Shown here: piece by piece, positions 42,988 to 55,231 of the stretch
How the letters are laid out: the number at the start of each line of letters is the position of its first letter
Numbering within the stretch: the stretch's first letter is position 1
Assembly (NCBI RefSeq): GCF_000025565.1
Contig: NC_014121.1
Span: forward strand, 3,658,001-3,722,000
Direction of reading: 5' to 3'
From: Enterobacter cloacae subsp. cloacae ATCC 13047
GTDB taxonomy: Bacteria > Pseudomonadota > Gammaproteobacteria > Enterobacterales > Enterobacteriaceae
Length of the DNA: 64,000 nt
Program-made: the position numbers and the translations under genes
Notes under the pieces: model-generated
The model's input: only the letters and a program-made list of their open reading frames with translations
What the model was told of the DNA's origin: nothing
Databases searched by the model: none

Positions 42988-43538
42988 GCGCGTTCCTCCG
43001 TTTTTCTTTTCGCGCGGTCGTCAGTGCGGTTGCTCAGCACCTCACCAGCACGCTCTTCGCGGCCAACGTGGAAGGCAACAACCAGACCCGCCAGCAGCAG
43101 CATAGAGGCCAGTTCAACCGCCAGAACGTATGGGCCAAACAGCGTGATACCCACTTCTTTCGCGCCGATTGGCGTACCGTCGATGCCCTGGTCGTTCACG
43201 CCGAGAATGGCATAAACAATCACCACCAGCATGATGGCCGACAAAATTGCCGGGCCAATCCACACCTGCGGTTTTAACCACTGACGTTCCTGCTCAATTT
43301 CAGAGCCGCCCAGGTTCAGCATCATCACCACGAAGACGAACAGCACCATGATGGCCCCGGCGTAAACGATGATTTCCAGCGCACCGGCAAAGTGCGCGCC
43401 GAGCGCAAAGAACACCCCGGAAATAGCCAGCAGCGAAATGATTAAGTACAGCAGCGCATGCACCGGATTGGTGTGCGTAATCACTCGTAGCGTAGCCAGG
43501 ATGGCGATAAGGCCACAGATATAAAAAGCGAATTCCAT
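42984..43538 (-). CDS. nuoJ: NuoJ, complex I membrane subunit
   Basis: 184 residues, five membrane helices. The conserved helix 3 segment [19 protein letters not shown], which forms the pi-bulge part of the quinone-to-pump relay, is intact. Follows nuoI by 10 bases. Confidence 0.96.
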   Translation of the reverse strand: MEFAFYICGLIAILATLRVITHTNPVHALLYLIISLLAISGVFFALGAHFAGALEIIVYAGAIMVLFVFVVMMLNLGGSEIEQERQWLKPQVWIGPAILSAIMLVVIVYAILGVNDQGIDGTPIGAKEVGITLFGPYVLAVELASMLLLAGLVVAFHVGREERAGEVLSNRTDDRAKRKTEERA

Positions 43539-43548
43539 TGCCCTCTCC

Positions 43549-44091
43549 TTACGGTAACAGGCTCTTGACGTCGATAGGCTTGGCTTCGTTCTCTGCTTCG
43601 CCCTTATCTTTGCCGTCGATTGCCATACCCGCCATCCGGTAGAAGTTATATTCCGGGTATTTGCCCGGACCGGAAATCAGCAGATCCTCTTTCTCGTACA
43701 CCAGGTCCTGACGCTTGTACTCACCCAGTTCAAAGTCCGGGGTGAGCTGAATCGCCGTGGTTGGGCACGCTTCTTCACACAGACCACAGAAGATGCAGCG
43801 TGAGAAGTTGATGCGGAAGAACTCAGGGTACCAGCGGCCGTCTACCGTCTCTGCTTTCTGCAGAGAGATACAGCCTACCGGACACGCTACCGCACACAGG
43901 TTACAGGCAACGCAGCGCTCGGAACCGTCCGGGTCGCGCGTCAGCACGATACGGCCACGGTAGCGCGGCGGCAGATATACCGGCTCTTCCGGGTACATCC
44001 GGGTTTCGCGTTTGGCAAACGCGTGCAGGCCGATCATCCAGATACTGCGTACCTGGGTACCAAAGCCTACCAGTAATTCTTTTAAGGTCAT
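43549..44091 (-). CDS. nuoI: NuoI, two [4Fe-4S] clusters
   Basis: 180 residues, same length as E. coli. Two ferredoxin motifs carry clusters N6a and N6b: [15 protein letters not shown] and [15 protein letters not shown]. It passes electrons towards NuoB and quinone in the peripheral arm. Lies 13 bases after nuoH. Confidence 0.97.
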   Translation of the reverse strand: MTLKELLVGFGTQVRSIWMIGLHAFAKRETRMYPEEPVYLPPRYRGRIVLTRDPDGSERCVACNLCAVACPVGCISLQKAETVDGRWYPEFFRINFSRCIFCGLCEEACPTTAIQLTPDFELGEYKRQDLVYEKEDLLISGPGKYPEYNFYRMAGMAIDGKDKGEAENEAKPIDVKSLLP

Positions 44092-44104
44092 GGTCTATAG
44101 CCCC

Positions 44105-45082
44105 TTATGGCTGCTGCCAGAGAATGACAGCCGCCGTTACCAACAAGTTGACGAGCGTCAGCGGCAGGCACACTTTCCAGCCGAAGGACATTACCTGGTC
44201 ATAACGCGGACGCGGTAACGCTGCGCGAATCAAAATGAACATCATCATGAAGAACGCGGTTTTCAGCGCGAACCAGATGAACGGCGGTAAGAACGGGCCA
44301 TGCCAGCCACCAAAGAACAGCGTTACCATCAACGCGGAAATGGTGACGATACCGATGTACTCGCCCACGAAGAACAGACCGAATTTCATACCGGAATATT
44401 CAATGTGGTAACCGTCGGCCAGTTCCTGTTCGGCTTCTGGCTGGTCAAACGGGTGACGGTGACACACCGCCACGCCCGCGATAGCAAAGGTAACAAAACC
44501 AAAGAACTGCGGGATAACGTTCCAGATGTCGGCCTGGTTGTTAACGATGTCGGTCATGTTGAATGAACCGGCCTGCGCCACCACGCCCATCAGGGAGAGC
44601 CCCAGGAACACTTCGTAGCTCAGCGTCTGCGCGGAAGCACGCATCGCACCCAGCAGCGAGTATTTGTTGTTACTGGACCAGCCTGCGAACAGTACCGCGT
44701 AAACCGCGAGCCCTGCCATCATCAGGAAGAACAGAATGCCGATGTTCAGGTCAGCCACCACCCAGGTCGGGCTGACAGGAACGATAGCAAACGCCAGCAG
44801 CAGCGAGGTGAAGGCGATCATCGGTGCCAGCGTAAAGATCACGCGATCCGAGAAGCGTGGGATCCAGTCCTCTTTGAAGAACATCTTGATCATGTCCGCG
44901 ACCAGCTGGAGTGATCCCCCCCAGCCAACGCGGTTTGGTCCATAACGGTTCTGGAACAGACCAAGCAGACGACGTTCACCAAAGCTCATGAACGCACCAC
45001 AGGTGACCACCACCAGCAGAATGACAATCGCTTTCAGAATGCTCAGCAGGATGTCGATAAGATCCGGCGTTAACCAACTCAT
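44105..45082 (-). CDS. nuoH: NuoH, quinone-site membrane subunit
   Basis: 325 residues, eight membrane helices, same length as E. coli. The conserved first loop [20 protein letters not shown] and the acidic loop [12 protein letters not shown] and [20 protein letters not shown] form the quinone chamber and its link to the pumps. Overlaps nuoG by four bases. Confidence 0.97.
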   Translation of the reverse strand: MSWLTPDLIDILLSILKAIVILLVVVTCGAFMSFGERRLLGLFQNRYGPNRVGWGGSLQLVADMIKMFFKEDWIPRFSDRVIFTLAPMIAFTSLLLAFAIVPVSPTWVVADLNIGILFFLMMAGLAVYAVLFAGWSSNNKYSLLGAMRASAQTLSYEVFLGLSLMGVVAQAGSFNMTDIVNNQADIWNVIPQFFGFVTFAIAGVAVCHRHPFDQPEAEQELADGYHIEYSGMKFGLFFVGEYIGIVTISALMVTLFFGGWHGPFLPPFIWFALKTAFFMMMFILIRAALPRPRYDQVMSFGWKVCLPLTLVNLLVTAAVILWQQP

Positions 45083-47802
45083 GCTTTTGCCTCCTGCAGG
45101 TTATCAAGACGCGCACCCGCCAGTACCGGCGCGATGCCAGGCATACCCATCGGCAGACCGACCTGCCCTGCTGTCAGGCTTTCAGAGATAATCAGCGGCA
45201 GGCTGATGGTCTGGCCCTCGTAGCTAAAGGCAATGTTCGCACCCGCGTTCACGCCAAGCTTCGCGGCGTCTGCCGGGTTGAGCTTGATGTACGGCTGCGG
45301 CATACGCTGCTGGAATACCGGTGAACGCTGGGACAGCTCGTCGCTACCAAACAGATGGTAGTACGGCGCAATACGCCAGCTACCGTCCTGCGCCTGGAAG
45401 CTCGCCGGAACGGTGGTGAAGAAGTCCAGACCGGTTTCGGAGGCTTCAATCAGACGCACGCCCGGATCGCCGTGACGCAGTGAACCGCCCACTTCCGCCT
45501 GGAACTTGTTCCACGCCTGCGGGGAGTTCCAGCCCGGCGCCCATGCGAATGGGATCTGTGAACGCGGCGCAGACGGCTGGTTGTTCCCTTCCATGGAGAA
45601 GGCGAACATGGTGTCTTTATCCTGCGGCTGACGCGGTTCGTGCACGCTGATATTGGCACGCATCGCGGTACGGCCACTGTAACGGTGCGGTTCACGCGCC
45701 AGTTTCTGGCCGCGAATACGGAAGCTCGCTTCAGGCGCAGCATCTTTAATGCCCGCCAGCTGAGGCAGTTTTTCGACTACCGCATCGATAACGTGGTCGA
45801 GCTGCGTCCAGTCCACTTCACGGCTCTGCACGGTGCTGTGCAGGGAGTGCAGCCAGCGCCAGCTTTCCAGCATCACGGTGTTGCTGTCGTAGTACGCCGG
45901 GTCATAAACCTGGAAGAAACGCTGTGCGCGGCCTTCGTTGTTGATAACCGTACCGTCGCTTTCTGCGAAGCTTGCCGCAGAGAGCACCAGGTGCGCTTTA
46001 TCCATAATCGCGGTGCGCTGATGGTCGATTACCATCACCAGCGGTGCTTTAGAGAGCGCAGCGTCAACGCGCGCGGCAGAGGCATGGCGATGCAGGTCAT
46101 TTTCCAGCACCACAACGGCGTCAGCAGCACCGGACTCCAGTTCGCTTAACGCTTCTTCCAGCGAGCCGCCGCCAATCATACCCAGACCGATACTGTTCAC
46201 CGCACGGGCAATCATGGTGACACCAACGTCCGCACCGCGGCCTTTCAGGGCTTTGGCGACGTTCGCTGCAGCCTGAATGATCTCGGCGCTACCGGCGTTA
46301 GTCCCGGAGATAATCAGTGGTTTCTTCGCCCCCGCCAGCGCCTGAACAATCACGTCGACTTTGCTTTGCAGGTCACGATCCAGTTCAACGGCCGGAGAAT
46401 TGTTGTCCAGCGCATGAGCAATGGCAAAGCCAAGACGCGCCTGATCTTCAACCGGCGCGCAGTAGGTCCACGCGGCGATATCGTCCAGACGGGTGTTGTC
46501 GACGTTCGTCACAAACAGAGGATGCTTCGCGCGCTGGCCGATGTTAAGGATTGCCGCAATCTGCCAGTCAGCCACTTTCTGTGCCGCTGCCATTTCACGT
46601 GCTTTACCCTTCACCGCCTGGCGAACCGCCAGAGCCGCGCGAGCGCCGGTCTGCGTCAGATCTTCGCCCAGCACCAGAACCGCATCATACGATTCGATTT
46701 CGCGCAGCGCAGGGGTATGAATACCGCCTTCGCGCAACACTTTCAGTACCAGCTGCAGACGTTCCTGCTCGCCCTGAGCGATACCGGTGTAGAAGTTTTC
46801 TGCCCCCACCAGCTCACGCAGCGCGAAGTTGCTTTCGATGCTGGCACGCGGGGAGCCGATACCGATCACTTTCTTCGACTGGCGCAGAATATCTGCCGCA
46901 CCCTGCATCGCCTGTTCAGCGTTCAGGGTGATAAAGTCGTCGCCACGGCGCTGAACCGGCTGACGCGGACGGTCTTTCAGGTTTACATAGCCATAGCCGA
47001 AACGACCGCGGTCGCACAGGAAGTAATGGTTTACGGTACCGTTGTAACGGTTTTCGATACGACGCAGTTCGCCGTAGCGCTCACCCGGGCTGGTGTTACA
47101 GCCCAGCGAACACTGCTGGCAGATGCTTGGTGCAAACTGCATGTCCCACTTACGGTTGTAACGCTCGGAGTGAGTTTTATCGGTGAATACGCCGGTCGGA
47201 CAGATTTCTACCAGGTTACCGGAGAATTCGCTCTCAAGCGTACCGTCTTCCGGACGACCGAAGTAGACGTTGTCATGTGCGCCATACACACCCAGATCCT
47301 GACCGTCTGCGTAATCTTTGTAGTAACGCACGCAGCGGTAGCAGACGATGCAGCGGTTCATTTCGTGAGAGATGAACGGCCCCAGGTCCTGGTTACGGTG
47401 CGTACGTTTAGTAAAGCGATAGCGACGGAAGCTGTGACCGGTCATTACGGTCATATCCTGAAGGTGGCAGTTGCCGCCCTCTTCACAGACCGGGCAGTCG
47501 TGCGGGTGGTTGGTCATCAACCATTCCACAACGCTTTCGCGGAACTGTTTTGCTTCTTCGTCATCAATCGAAATAAAGGTGCCTTCGGTGGCTGGCGTCA
47601 TACAGGACATCACCAGGCGACCACGCGTGTCTTCCGCGTTTTGATATTGCTTCACCGCACACTGGCGGCAAGCACCGACGCTGCCCAGCGCCGGATGCCA
47701 GCAAAAGTACGGAATATCGAGGCCAAGAGACAGACAAGCTTCCAGCAGGTTGTCCGCCCCGTTGACTTCGTATTCTTTGCCGTCTACATGAATCGTAGCC
47801 AT
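45079..47802 (-). CDS. nuoG: NuoG, large iron-sulphur subunit
   Basis: 907 residues from [20 protein letters not shown] (Met at 47802); a Met two codons upstream (47808) is an alternative. N-terminal [2Fe-2S] domain ([18 protein letters not shown]), His-ligated [4Fe-4S] ([18 protein letters not shown]), [11 protein letters not shown]...CPTG for N4/N5, and the CQQCSLGC...C cluster N7 typical of enterobacteria. The remainder is a molybdopterin-oxidoreductase-like domain without cofactor. Confidence 0.96.
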   Translation of the reverse strand: MATIHVDGKEYEVNGADNLLEACLSLGLDIPYFCWHPALGSVGACRQCAVKQYQNAEDTRGRLVMSCMTPATEGTFISIDDEEAKQFRESVVEWLMTNHPHDCPVCEEGGNCHLQDMTVMTGHSFRRYRFTKRTHRNQDLGPFISHEMNRCIVCYRCVRYYKDYADGQDLGVYGAHDNVYFGRPEDGTLESEFSGNLVEICPTGVFTDKTHSERYNRKWDMQFAPSICQQCSLGCNTSPGERYGELRRIENRYNGTVNHYFLCDRGRFGYGYVNLKDRPRQPVQRRGDDFITLNAEQAMQGAADILRQSKKVIGIGSPRASIESNFALRELVGAENFYTGIAQGEQERLQLVLKVLREGGIHTPALREIESYDAVLVLGEDLTQTGARAALAVRQAVKGKAREMAAAQKVADWQIAAILNIGQRAKHPLFVTNVDNTRLDDIAAWTYCAPVEDQARLGFAIAHALDNNSPAVELDRDLQSKVDVIVQALAGAKKPLIISGTNAGSAEIIQAAANVAKALKGRGADVGVTMIARAVNSIGLGMIGGGSLEEALSELESGAADAVVVLENDLHRHASAARVDAALSKAPLVMVIDHQRTAIMDKAHLVLSAASFAESDGTVINNEGRAQRFFQVYDPAYYDSNTVMLESWRWLHSLHSTVQSREVDWTQLDHVIDAVVEKLPQLAGIKDAAPEASFRIRGQKLAREPHRYSGRTAMRANISVHEPRQPQDKDTMFAFSMEGNNQPSAPRSQIPFAWAPGWNSPQAWNKFQAEVGGSLRHGDPGVRLIEASETGLDFFTTVPASFQAQDGSWRIAPYYHLFGSDELSQRSPVFQQRMPQPYIKLNPADAAKLGVNAGANIAFSYEGQTISLPLIISESLTAGQVGLPMGMPGIAPVLAGARLDNLQEAKA

Positions 47803-47856
47803 TAGCATGCTTCCAGTTGTCTCGAATTGCTTCGAGCGTTAATCAAAATTCTGTTT

Positions 47857-49194
47857 TTACCAGCGTGCTTTCAGCAGGTTCGGCTGAATACCATTGATTG
47901 AATGGGTATTGCTGAACGGCTGCTTGATGCCTGCTTCGAATTCGTCGCGGAAATATTTAATCGCGCTCTGCAGCGGCTCGACGGCACCCGGTGCGTGGGC
48001 ACAGAAGGTTTTACCCGGCCCTAAGAATCGACACAGTTGCTCAAGTGTCTCGATATCACCAGGCTGGCCTTCGCCGCGTTCGATAGCACGCAGGATCTTC
48101 ACGCTCCACGGCAGACCGTCACGGCACGGTGTACACCAGCCGCAGGACTCACGGGCGAAGAACTCTTCCAGGTTACGCACCAGCGAGACCATGCCGATCT
48201 CGTGGTCGACGGCCATCGCCAGCGCCGTACCCAGACGGCTGCCTGCTTTACCAATGCTTTCGAACTCCATCGGCAGGTCAAGGTGGGCTTCGGTCAGGAA
48301 GTCTGTCCCTGCCCCACCCGGCTGCCAGGCTTTGAATTTCAGGCCATCGCGCATGCCACCGGCGTAGTCTTCAAGAATTTCGCGGGCGGTAGTACCGAAC
48401 GGCAGTTCCCAGACGCCAGGGTTTTTCACGCGGCCGGAGAAGCCCATCAGCTTGGTACCGGCATCTTTGCTTGAGGAGATGCCCTGATACCACTCCACGC
48501 CGTTGGCGAGGATAGCCGGAACGTTACACAGGGTTTCGACGTTGTTCACACAGGTCGGTTTACCCCACACGCCGGAGCTTGCCGGGAACGGCGGCTTGGA
48601 ACGCGGGTTCGCACGGCGGCCTTCCAGGGAGTTAATCAGCGCGGTCTCTTCACCGCAGATATAACGCCCTGCACCGGTGTGCACGAACAGCTCGAAGTCA
48701 AACCCGGTGCCGAGAATGTTTTTGCCAAGCAGGCCCGCTTCGGTCGCTTCGGCAATCGCGCGACGCAGGTTTTCCGCCGCTTCGATGTACTCACCGCGCA
48801 GGAAGATGTAACCACGGTACGCTTTCAGCGCGAACGCGGAGATCAACATGCCTTCCACCAGCAGGTGCGGCAGTTGCTCCATCAGCAGACGGTCTTTATA
48901 GGTACCCGGCTCCATTTCATCCGCGTTACACAGCAGGTAACGGATGTTCATGGATTCATCTTTTGGCATCAGGCTCCACTTCAGACCGGTGGAGAAGCCC
49001 GCGCCGCCGCGGCCTTTCAGACCCGACTCTTTCACCGCGTTAACGATGTCGTCTGGCGCCATGCCGCCCAGGGCTTTACGCGCCCCGGCATAGCCGTTTT
49101 TGCTCTGGTATTCGTCGAGCCATACCGGCTGTTTGTCATCGCGCAGACGCCAGGTCAGCGGATGCGTCTCAGCAGTACGAATTACAGTTTTCAT
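47857..49194 (-). CDS. nuoF: NuoF, NADH-binding flavoprotein
   Basis: 445 residues, same length as E. coli. NADH and FMN sites are in [16 protein letters not shown] and [19 protein letters not shown]; the [4Fe-4S] N3 motif is [12 protein letters not shown] with a distant Cys in [20 protein letters not shown]. It takes electrons from NADH. Overlaps nuoE by four bases. Confidence 0.97.
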   Translation of the reverse strand: MKTVIRTAETHPLTWRLRDDKQPVWLDEYQSKNGYAGARKALGGMAPDDIVNAVKESGLKGRGGAGFSTGLKWSLMPKDESMNIRYLLCNADEMEPGTYKDRLLMEQLPHLLVEGMLISAFALKAYRGYIFLRGEYIEAAENLRRAIAEATEAGLLGKNILGTGFDFELFVHTGAGRYICGEETALINSLEGRRANPRSKPPFPASSGVWGKPTCVNNVETLCNVPAILANGVEWYQGISSSKDAGTKLMGFSGRVKNPGVWELPFGTTAREILEDYAGGMRDGLKFKAWQPGGAGTDFLTEAHLDLPMEFESIGKAGSRLGTALAMAVDHEIGMVSLVRNLEEFFARESCGWCTPCRDGLPWSVKILRAIERGEGQPGDIETLEQLCRFLGPGKTFCAHAPGAVEPLQSAIKYFRDEFEAGIKQPFSNTHSINGIQPNLLKARW

Positions 49195-49691
49195 TTGTAC
49201 TGCTCCAGCAGGTCAGGAATGGCTTCCGGCGTCAGATGGCTGTGAGTATCCTCATCAATCATCATGGTCGGCCCCTTGTCGCAGTTACCCAGGCAGCAGG
49301 TTGGCAGCAGAGTAAAGCGACCATCGAACGTGGTCTGGCCCGGCTTGATATTGAGTTTTTTCTCAATCGCAGCCTGAATGCCCTGATAACCGGTAATGTG
49401 GCAGACAACGCTGTCACAGTAGCGGATCACATGGCGGCCCACCGGCTGACGGAAGATCTGGCTGTAGAACGTGGCTACGCCTTCTACGTCACTGGCCGGG
49501 ATACCCAGCACTTCTGCGATCGCATAGATCGCCCCATCCGGCACCCAACCACGCTGTTTCTGTACGATTTTCAGCGCTTCAATGGACGCCGCACGCGGGT
49601 CTTCGTAGTGGTGCATCTCGTGCTCAATGGCGGCACGCTCTGCTTCACTCAGCTCAAAAGCCTCGGTTTGTGGTTGTTGATTCTCGTGCAT
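49191..49691 (-). CDS. nuoE: NuoE, [2Fe-2S] subunit
   Basis: 166 residues, same length as E. coli. Thioredoxin-like fold; cluster N1a ligands are in [12 protein letters not shown] and [17 protein letters not shown]. Associates with NuoF and NuoG. Follows nuoCD by two bases. Confidence 0.97.
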   Translation of the reverse strand: MHENQQPQTEAFELSEAERAAIEHEMHHYEDPRAASIEALKIVQKQRGWVPDGAIYAIAEVLGIPASDVEGVATFYSQIFRQPVGRHVIRYCDSVVCHITGYQGIQAAIEKKLNIKPGQTTFDGRFTLLPTCCLGNCDKGPTMMIDEDTHSHLTPEAIPDLLEQYK

Positions 49692-49693
49692 AA

Positions 49694-51496
49694 TTAGCGG
49701 TCCACATCTGACATAACAAAATCGATACTACCCAGATACACAATCAGGTCGGAGACCAGACTGCCGCGGATGGCGGACGGGATCTGCTGCAGGTGCGCAA
49801 AGCTCGGCGTACGCACGCGGGTACGGTAGCTCATGGTGCTGCCGTCACTGGTCAGGTAGTAACTGTTAATACCCTTGGTCGCTTCGATCATCTGGAAGGA
49901 TTCTTGTGCCGGCATGACCGGGCCCCAGGAAACCTGCAGGAAGTGGGTGATCAGGGTTTCGATATGTTGCAACGTGCGCTCTTTCGGTGGCGGCGTCGTC
50001 AGCGGGTGATCCGCCTTGAACGGGCCTTCCGGCATGTTGTTGAGGCACTGCTCAAGGATGCGCAGACTCTGACGCAGCTCTTCTACTTTCAGCATCACGC
50101 GGGTATAGCAGTCGGAAACACCGCCGCCAACCGGGACTTCAAAGTCGAAGTTCTCATAGCCAGAGTAAGGACGCGCTTTACGCACGTCGAAATCAATACC
50201 GGTCGCACGCAGGCCAGCACCGGTGGTCCCCCACTCCAGCGCCTCTTTCGCGCCGTAGGCAGCAACGCCCTGGGAACGGCCTTTCAGGATGGAGTTACGC
50301 AGCGCGGCTTTCTCATACGAGGCCAGACGTTTCGGCATCCAGTCGAGGAATTCACGCAGCAGACGGTCCCAGCCGCGCGGCAGATCGTGTGCCACACCGC
50401 CGATACGGAACCAGGCCGGGTGCATACGGAAACCGGTAATCGCTTCCACCAGATCGTAAATTTTCTGACGGTCGGTAAAGGCGAAGAAGACCGGGGTCAT
50501 CGCGCCAACGTCCTGAATGAACGTGGAGATGTACAGCAGATGGCTGTTAATACGGAACAGTTCTGACAGCATAACGCGAATCACGTTAACGCGATCCGGC
50601 ACGGTGATGCCTGCCAGTTTCTCAACGGCCAGCACGTAAGGCATTTCGTTTACGCAGCCGCCGAGGTACTCGATACGGTCGGTATACGGAATGTAGCTGT
50701 GCCAGGACTGACGCTCGCCCATTTTCTCAGCACCACGGTGGTGGTAACCGATATCCGGAACGCAGTCGACAATCTCTTCGCCATCAAGCTGAAGAATAAT
50801 ACGGAATGCACCGTGCGCAGACGGGTGGTTTGGACCGAGGTTGAGGAACATGAAGTCCTCGTTTTCGGTACCGCGCTTCATGCCCCAGTCTTCCGGCTTG
50901 AAGGTCAGCGCTTCCATCTCCAGATCCTGCTTGGCTTTGGTCAGCTCAAACGGATCGAATTCAGTCGCACGTGCCGGGTAGTCTTTACGCAGCGGGTGGC
51001 CGGTCCAGGTCTGCGGCATCATGATGCGTGTCAGATGCGGGTGGCCGTCGAAGGTCATACCGAACATTTCCCAGGTTTCACGCTCGTACCAGTTGGCGTT
51101 CGGGAAAAGTTTGGTGAGCGTCGGCAGATGCATGTCGTTTTCAGACAATGCCACCTTGAGCATGATATCCGTATTGCGGTCTATTGAGATCAGGTGGTAG
51201 AAAACGGAAAAATCCGCAGCAGGGAGACCCTGGCGGTGCGTGCGCAGACGTTCATCCATGCCGTGTAAGTCAAACAGCATGACGTAAGGTTTTGGCAATT
51301 TCTTGAGGAAATCGACAACTTCCAGCAATTGTTCACGCTTCACCCAAACAACGGGTACCCCGGTGCGGGTCGCCTGAACAGTAAAGGCATCCGGCCCAAA
51401 ACGGTTGCGCAGTTCGCCAATGACGGGGTCATCCAGATGATCCCGGGTCTGCCAGGCGGCTTCTTGCGCGGTTAAGTCGGTCATATTGTTCACCAT
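49694..51496 (-). CDS. nuoC: NuoCD, fused complex I subunit
   Basis: 600 residues, the C-D fusion typical of enterobacteria. The NuoC part (about 1-190; [29 protein letters not shown]) is joined to the NuoD part, which resembles NiFe-hydrogenase large subunits and lines the quinone site ([33 protein letters not shown]). Length equals E. coli. Confidence 0.97.
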   Translation of the reverse strand: MVNNMTDLTAQEAAWQTRDHLDDPVIGELRNRFGPDAFTVQATRTGVPVVWVKREQLLEVVDFLKKLPKPYVMLFDLHGMDERLRTHRQGLPAADFSVFYHLISIDRNTDIMLKVALSENDMHLPTLTKLFPNANWYERETWEMFGMTFDGHPHLTRIMMPQTWTGHPLRKDYPARATEFDPFELTKAKQDLEMEALTFKPEDWGMKRGTENEDFMFLNLGPNHPSAHGAFRIILQLDGEEIVDCVPDIGYHHRGAEKMGERQSWHSYIPYTDRIEYLGGCVNEMPYVLAVEKLAGITVPDRVNVIRVMLSELFRINSHLLYISTFIQDVGAMTPVFFAFTDRQKIYDLVEAITGFRMHPAWFRIGGVAHDLPRGWDRLLREFLDWMPKRLASYEKAALRNSILKGRSQGVAAYGAKEALEWGTTGAGLRATGIDFDVRKARPYSGYENFDFEVPVGGGVSDCYTRVMLKVEELRQSLRILEQCLNNMPEGPFKADHPLTTPPPKERTLQHIETLITHFLQVSWGPVMPAQESFQMIEATKGINSYYLTSDGSTMSYRTRVRTPSFAHLQQIPSAIRGSLVSDLIVYLGSIDFVMSDVDR

Positions 51497-51585
51497 TGCA
51501 AATGGTCCGTGGTGACTGTTAAGCCTGGCTTCGCGCTATTTGAGTAGTGATATGCGAAGGTGTTCTCCAGGCCCACAGGCGCAAA

Positions 51586-52260
51586 TTAAATTTCGTCAGG
51601 CGTACGCAGGTTGGTGACGGCAATACGTTCACCACGTTTACGCTCGCGCTCAGACTGCATGTTCGCGCGATAGACACCCTGATCGCCAACAACCCACGAC
51701 AGCGGGCGGCGTTCTTTACCGATAGACTCCTGCAGCAGCATCAGCGCTTGCATGTAAGCTTCCGGACGTGGCGGGCAACCCGGGATGTATACATCCACTG
51801 GAATAAACTTATCTACGCCCTGCACAACGGAATAAATGTCGTACATACCGCCAGAGTTTGCACATGCGCCCATGGAGATAACCCATTTTGGCTCCAGCAT
51901 CTGGTCATAAAGACGCTGAATAACCGGTGCCATCTTGGTAAAGCACGTACCGGCCACCACCATCAGGTCAGCCTGACGTGGGGATGCACGCAGTACCTCT
52001 GCCCCAAAACGCGCAACGTCATGCACCGCAGTGAATGACGTCACCATTTCAACGTAGCAGCAGGAAAGGCCAAAGTTGTATGGCCAGATGGAGTTCTTAC
52101 GACCCCAGTTGACCATATCGTGCATGGCATGTTCGAGCTTGCCCATGTACACGCTTTTATTGACTTCTTGCTCCAGGGGGTCGGTTACGATCTCCTGTTT
52201 TTGCAGGGGGTAACGGTCATTCTCACCGTTAGGATCTATGCGGGTGAGCGTATAATCCAT
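51586..52260 (-). CDS. nuoB: NuoB, terminal [4Fe-4S] N2 subunit
   Basis: 224 residues. The adjacent Cys pair of cluster N2 is in [14 protein letters not shown], with the other ligands in [11 protein letters not shown] and [13 protein letters not shown]. Four residues longer than E. coli because of a small insertion at [14 protein letters not shown]. An 89-base gap separates it from nuoCD. Confidence 0.97.
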   Translation of the reverse strand: MDYTLTRIDPNGENDRYPLQKQEIVTDPLEQEVNKSVYMGKLEHAMHDMVNWGRKNSIWPYNFGLSCCYVEMVTSFTAVHDVARFGAEVLRASPRQADLMVVAGTCFTKMAPVIQRLYDQMLEPKWVISMGACANSGGMYDIYSVVQGVDKFIPVDVYIPGCPPRPEAYMQALMLLQESIGKERRPLSWVVGDQGVYRANMQSERERKRGERIAVTNLRTPDEI

Positions 52261-52275
52261 CTTATTGCCTCGCTG

Positions 52276-52716
52276 TTACTGCTGACGATTAGAGATACTG
52301 TTTTCCGGGTTGATGTGTTCACGACGTGAACGCGCAGGCGTCCAGTCAAGCGCGCCAATACGCACCAGATAAACCAGACCGGCCAGTAGCACTAAAATGA
52401 AAATTGCGGCCTCGACAAAGCCTACCCAACCACTTTCGCGGATGGAGGTCGACCATGCGAAAAGGTAAAGCGCTTCCACGTCAAAGATGACGAAGAACAT
52501 GGCTACCAGATAGAACTTGGCAGACAGGCGTAAGCGAGCGGAACCTACTGAATCAATACCTGATTCGAAAGGGGTGTTTTTGTGCCTTGCGCGGGCGCGA
52601 CCGCCCAGGAACCAGCCGCCGACTAACATCAGGCAGCACAGGCCAATGGCTACAATAAGAAAGATTGCGAATGCCCAGTGATGAGCGATGACTTCTGTGG
52701 ATGTTGACATACTCAT
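52276..52716 (-). CDS. nuoA: NuoA, complex I membrane subunit
   Basis: 146 residues, three membrane helices, first gene of the nuo operon. The conserved loop [20 protein letters not shown] and helix with [12 protein letters not shown] (acidic residue of the quinone-site relay) are present. The operon is nuoABCDEFGHIJKLMN, with C and D fused, all on the minus strand. Confidence 0.96.
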   Translation of the reverse strand: MSMSTSTEVIAHHWAFAIFLIVAIGLCCLMLVGGWFLGGRARARHKNTPFESGIDSVGSARLRLSAKFYLVAMFFVIFDVEALYLFAWSTSIRESGWVGFVEAAIFILVLLAGLVYLVRIGALDWTPARSRREHINPENSISNRQQ

Positions 52717-53262
52717 TGCTTACTCATCAAAAGTGATACCAACGACACTGCTCTTGCTGGCAGATGGGCATCACATCGATTCATGGGGAGGAACAAATAA
52801 CCTTACACTAACTGTCAGAAATGAGACGTAGACAGCAAAATGATGGGGTTTTTTACTCCTTTCTATAACCTATTGTCAACTTTAACAAAGGTTTCTTCAC
52901 ATTAAATTACATCGAGCGATTCTCATTAACATTTGGTGCCCTTTAACCCTGGTGGTTACCTGACTTTTCGTCAAATGCATGTTGTTGAATCGTGTCCGTT
53001 TTGGAAGTAAAAAAAATAACCCTCCTATTTTGACAGGATTTGCCAACGATTCCTCCCCCTAAATGGGAGTATTTTCTTGATCTGAGACACGCTTTTGTTA
53101 ATTCAACCAGTAAAACGGCAACATCTTTCCTGTTTTATTAACATGCCTGGCGCGGGAAGGAAGTGAGAAAAGAATTTGTTCAGAATTTAATCAACTGTAT
53201 TTTACTCATTGATAATTAAGAACTCTTTTCATTTAACTCGCTTTAGCGGAGAGAATTTGTGC
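52717..53262 (-). promoter_or_regulatory. nuo operon promoter and leader region
   Basis: About 546 bases upstream of nuoA without a gene. A/T-rich with several possible -10 boxes. In E. coli this region holds the ArcA-, NarL-, Fis- and IHF-regulated nuo promoters and a long leader; LrhA was not found to be essential there. I cannot place individual sites by eye. A string of ATTAAC/TTAACA motifs lies at 52870-53230. Confidence 0.6.
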
Positions 53263-53308
53263 AAAAAAAAAGCCACTCCATGCGAAAATCGCGCGAGTGG
53301 CATTTTTT
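53263..53308 (-). terminator. lrhA terminator
   Basis: On the minus strand GCCACTC, an inner GCG/CGC-containing loop, then GAGTGGC and T9. It lies directly after the lrhA stop; the A-run on the other side makes it usable in both directions. Confidence 0.88.
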
Positions 53309-53313
53309 TACAC

Positions 53314-54285
53314 TTACATTTTGTTACCAGAATTTTGAGCTCTCGATAACTCAAAGTCACCTTCAACGATCAGGGAGTCATCCCCCCCTTCGTGGGTAAC
53401 ATGCTCGAACTGCCACGGGTTATGGTAGTTCTCCATTGCTTCGAACACCACTTTCGCCAGCTCGTTGTTACTGGACGTGTTGTGGCACAGCAGATACTCC
53501 GTATCCGGCAGCGGAGGGAGTCCATCGGATTTTCCCAGCACCCGCAGATCCGGGCTCATCATCTCCACCGGACGCGCCGTTACGCCAAGGCCGGCTTTGA
53601 CCGCTGCGCGAACGGCAGGCAATGTGGAGGCCACATACGCCAGTCGCCACGGAATGTTGGCCTCGTTGAGCGCCGCCAGCACCATATCGCGGAATGGGCT
53701 AGGATCGTCCAGTAAGACCAGAGGAACCGGCTCGCCTTGCTGAAGCACATATTCCGCCGCGCAATACCAGTGCGTAGGAGACGTTCGCAGCGTCAGGCAA
53801 TCAAATTGGCCGGGACGATGCGTGGTGACCACGAGGTCAACCTCGTTCTCTTTTAACATCTCAATCATAAAAGCATTACGCTTCACGCTAACATCCAGCG
53901 CAAGCTTCGGATAAACCGAACTGATTCGATTAAGAAGGAACGGCAATATAGTATCCGCTGACTCATCAGATGCACCTAACGTTAGCACACCCTGAAGGTT
54001 GCTAAACATTAATGACATACATGCTTCGTCATTAAAGCGAAGTATTTTCCTGGCATAACCCAGTAGCTGAATACCGTGTTCCGTTAAGAGCTTATTACGG
54101 CCATGACGGGCAAAAAGCTCTTTACCAACCAGTTGTTCCAGACGCTGCATTTGCTGACTGACGGCGGACTGGGTTCGGCAAACTGCGGCAGCAGCTGCTG
54201 CAAAAGTGTTGAGGTCTGCGACCGCAACAAACGTTCTCAGCAGATCGAGGTCGAGATTCATTATCGGACGATTTGCATTTATCAT
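53314..54285 (-). CDS. lrhA: LrhA, LysR-family regulator
   Basis: 323 residues; E. coli LrhA is 312. The N-terminal HTH ([20 protein letters not shown]) is followed by the LysR effector domain. E. coli LrhA represses flhDC, fim and rpoS translation, and activates itself. The last 20 residues (about [20 protein letters not shown]) diverge from E. coli. Encoded upstream of nuo in the same direction, with its own terminator. Confidence 0.94.
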   Translation of the reverse strand: MINANRPIMNLDLDLLRTFVAVADLNTFAAAAAAVCRTQSAVSQQMQRLEQLVGKELFARHGRNKLLTEHGIQLLGYARKILRFNDEACMSLMFSNLQGVLTLGASDESADTILPFLLNRISSVYPKLALDVSVKRNAFMIEMLKENEVDLVVTTHRPGQFDCLTLRTSPTHWYCAAEYVLQQGEPVPLVLLDDPSPFRDMVLAALNEANIPWRLAYVASTLPAVRAAVKAGLGVTARPVEMMSPDLRVLGKSDGLPPLPDTEYLLCHNTSSNNELAKVVFEAMENYHNPWQFEHVTHEGGDDSLIVEGDFELSRAQNSGNKM

Positions 54286-55231
54286 ATCTATTCACTTTCA
54301 GGTTGCTCGTGCGGAGCTGCCCGGGTTGAAGCTGTGTGTAACAGTTAAGCAATTCCTTCTGGAGTTTTCCCTCGCATCCCGGCCCGGCAGACTGCCTGAC
54401 AGATAGTTATTGTGCTGCTTTAGTGTATATATCAACAGTCAGAAAGCACGTTTCATGACGTTATTTTTATTCTCTTAAACGTTCAGGATATTTAGATGAT
54501 CGCAGGTTAATGTAAATTACATTAAAGGTATGACACCTTTTCTGCCATCTTTATCGCAGCGCTGTCAACGTTGCAGGTTGTGCTTTGCACACGCCAGCCA
54601 GAGATAACTCCAACAATAACAATCAATTAATTCAGAAAATCAGGGCAAGATATACAAATCACATACGTCTTTCCTCTGCTTTCCTTAAAGACATCTTAAC
54701 TCAAATCCACTTTATTTATAAGTCTTATCGCAATATTCAGGATTAAAGGTTGTTGTTAGGCTTCTAAACTAATTTTATTAAAATTAACTAAAGTTGCATT
54801 TTGTAGGTTAATAATAAATAAATTTTAATTTAGATTAAGGCCAATCATTAATAACACTTAACATTAATTTCACATGAGCAACTTTTAACCAAAGCCTGCT
54901 ATTACAGCGCGATCTATTGAAGCACTCAGATTTTACGAAAAGTCACTCAGGTAAACTTCCGCCTTAACCCTGGCCGCTATTTTATTTTTAATAGCACAAT
55001 ATGCAACAAAGATTAAAATTAACAGCACAATTAACCTAATAAAACGCTTTCATGCATAACTTTAGACCAGAAAATTTCAACGCAGGCAGCGAAAGAGATT
55101 CAACAGAATTTTTTCTATTGCACAAAATCTTCTTCTGTTTACCCTTCAAAACGAAGCGAGGGGGGAGTACATTGTTCCGTGCTGACTTCCACGGCAGGGA
55201 GCGGCAATAATAGCGAAAAGGTTAAAGGTTC
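54286..55231. promoter_or_regulatory. Long A/T-rich region between divergent lrhA and alaA
   Basis: 946 bases without a credible gene. Composition is very A/T-rich between 54,420 and 55,140, well below the flanking genes. E. coli has a similarly long gap here, containing the distal lrhA promoter and leader. Tracts such as TAATAATAAATAAATTTTAA (near 54810) suit H-NS or Lrp-type control. Likely holds both promoters and possibly an unrecognised small RNA. Confidence 0.6.
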
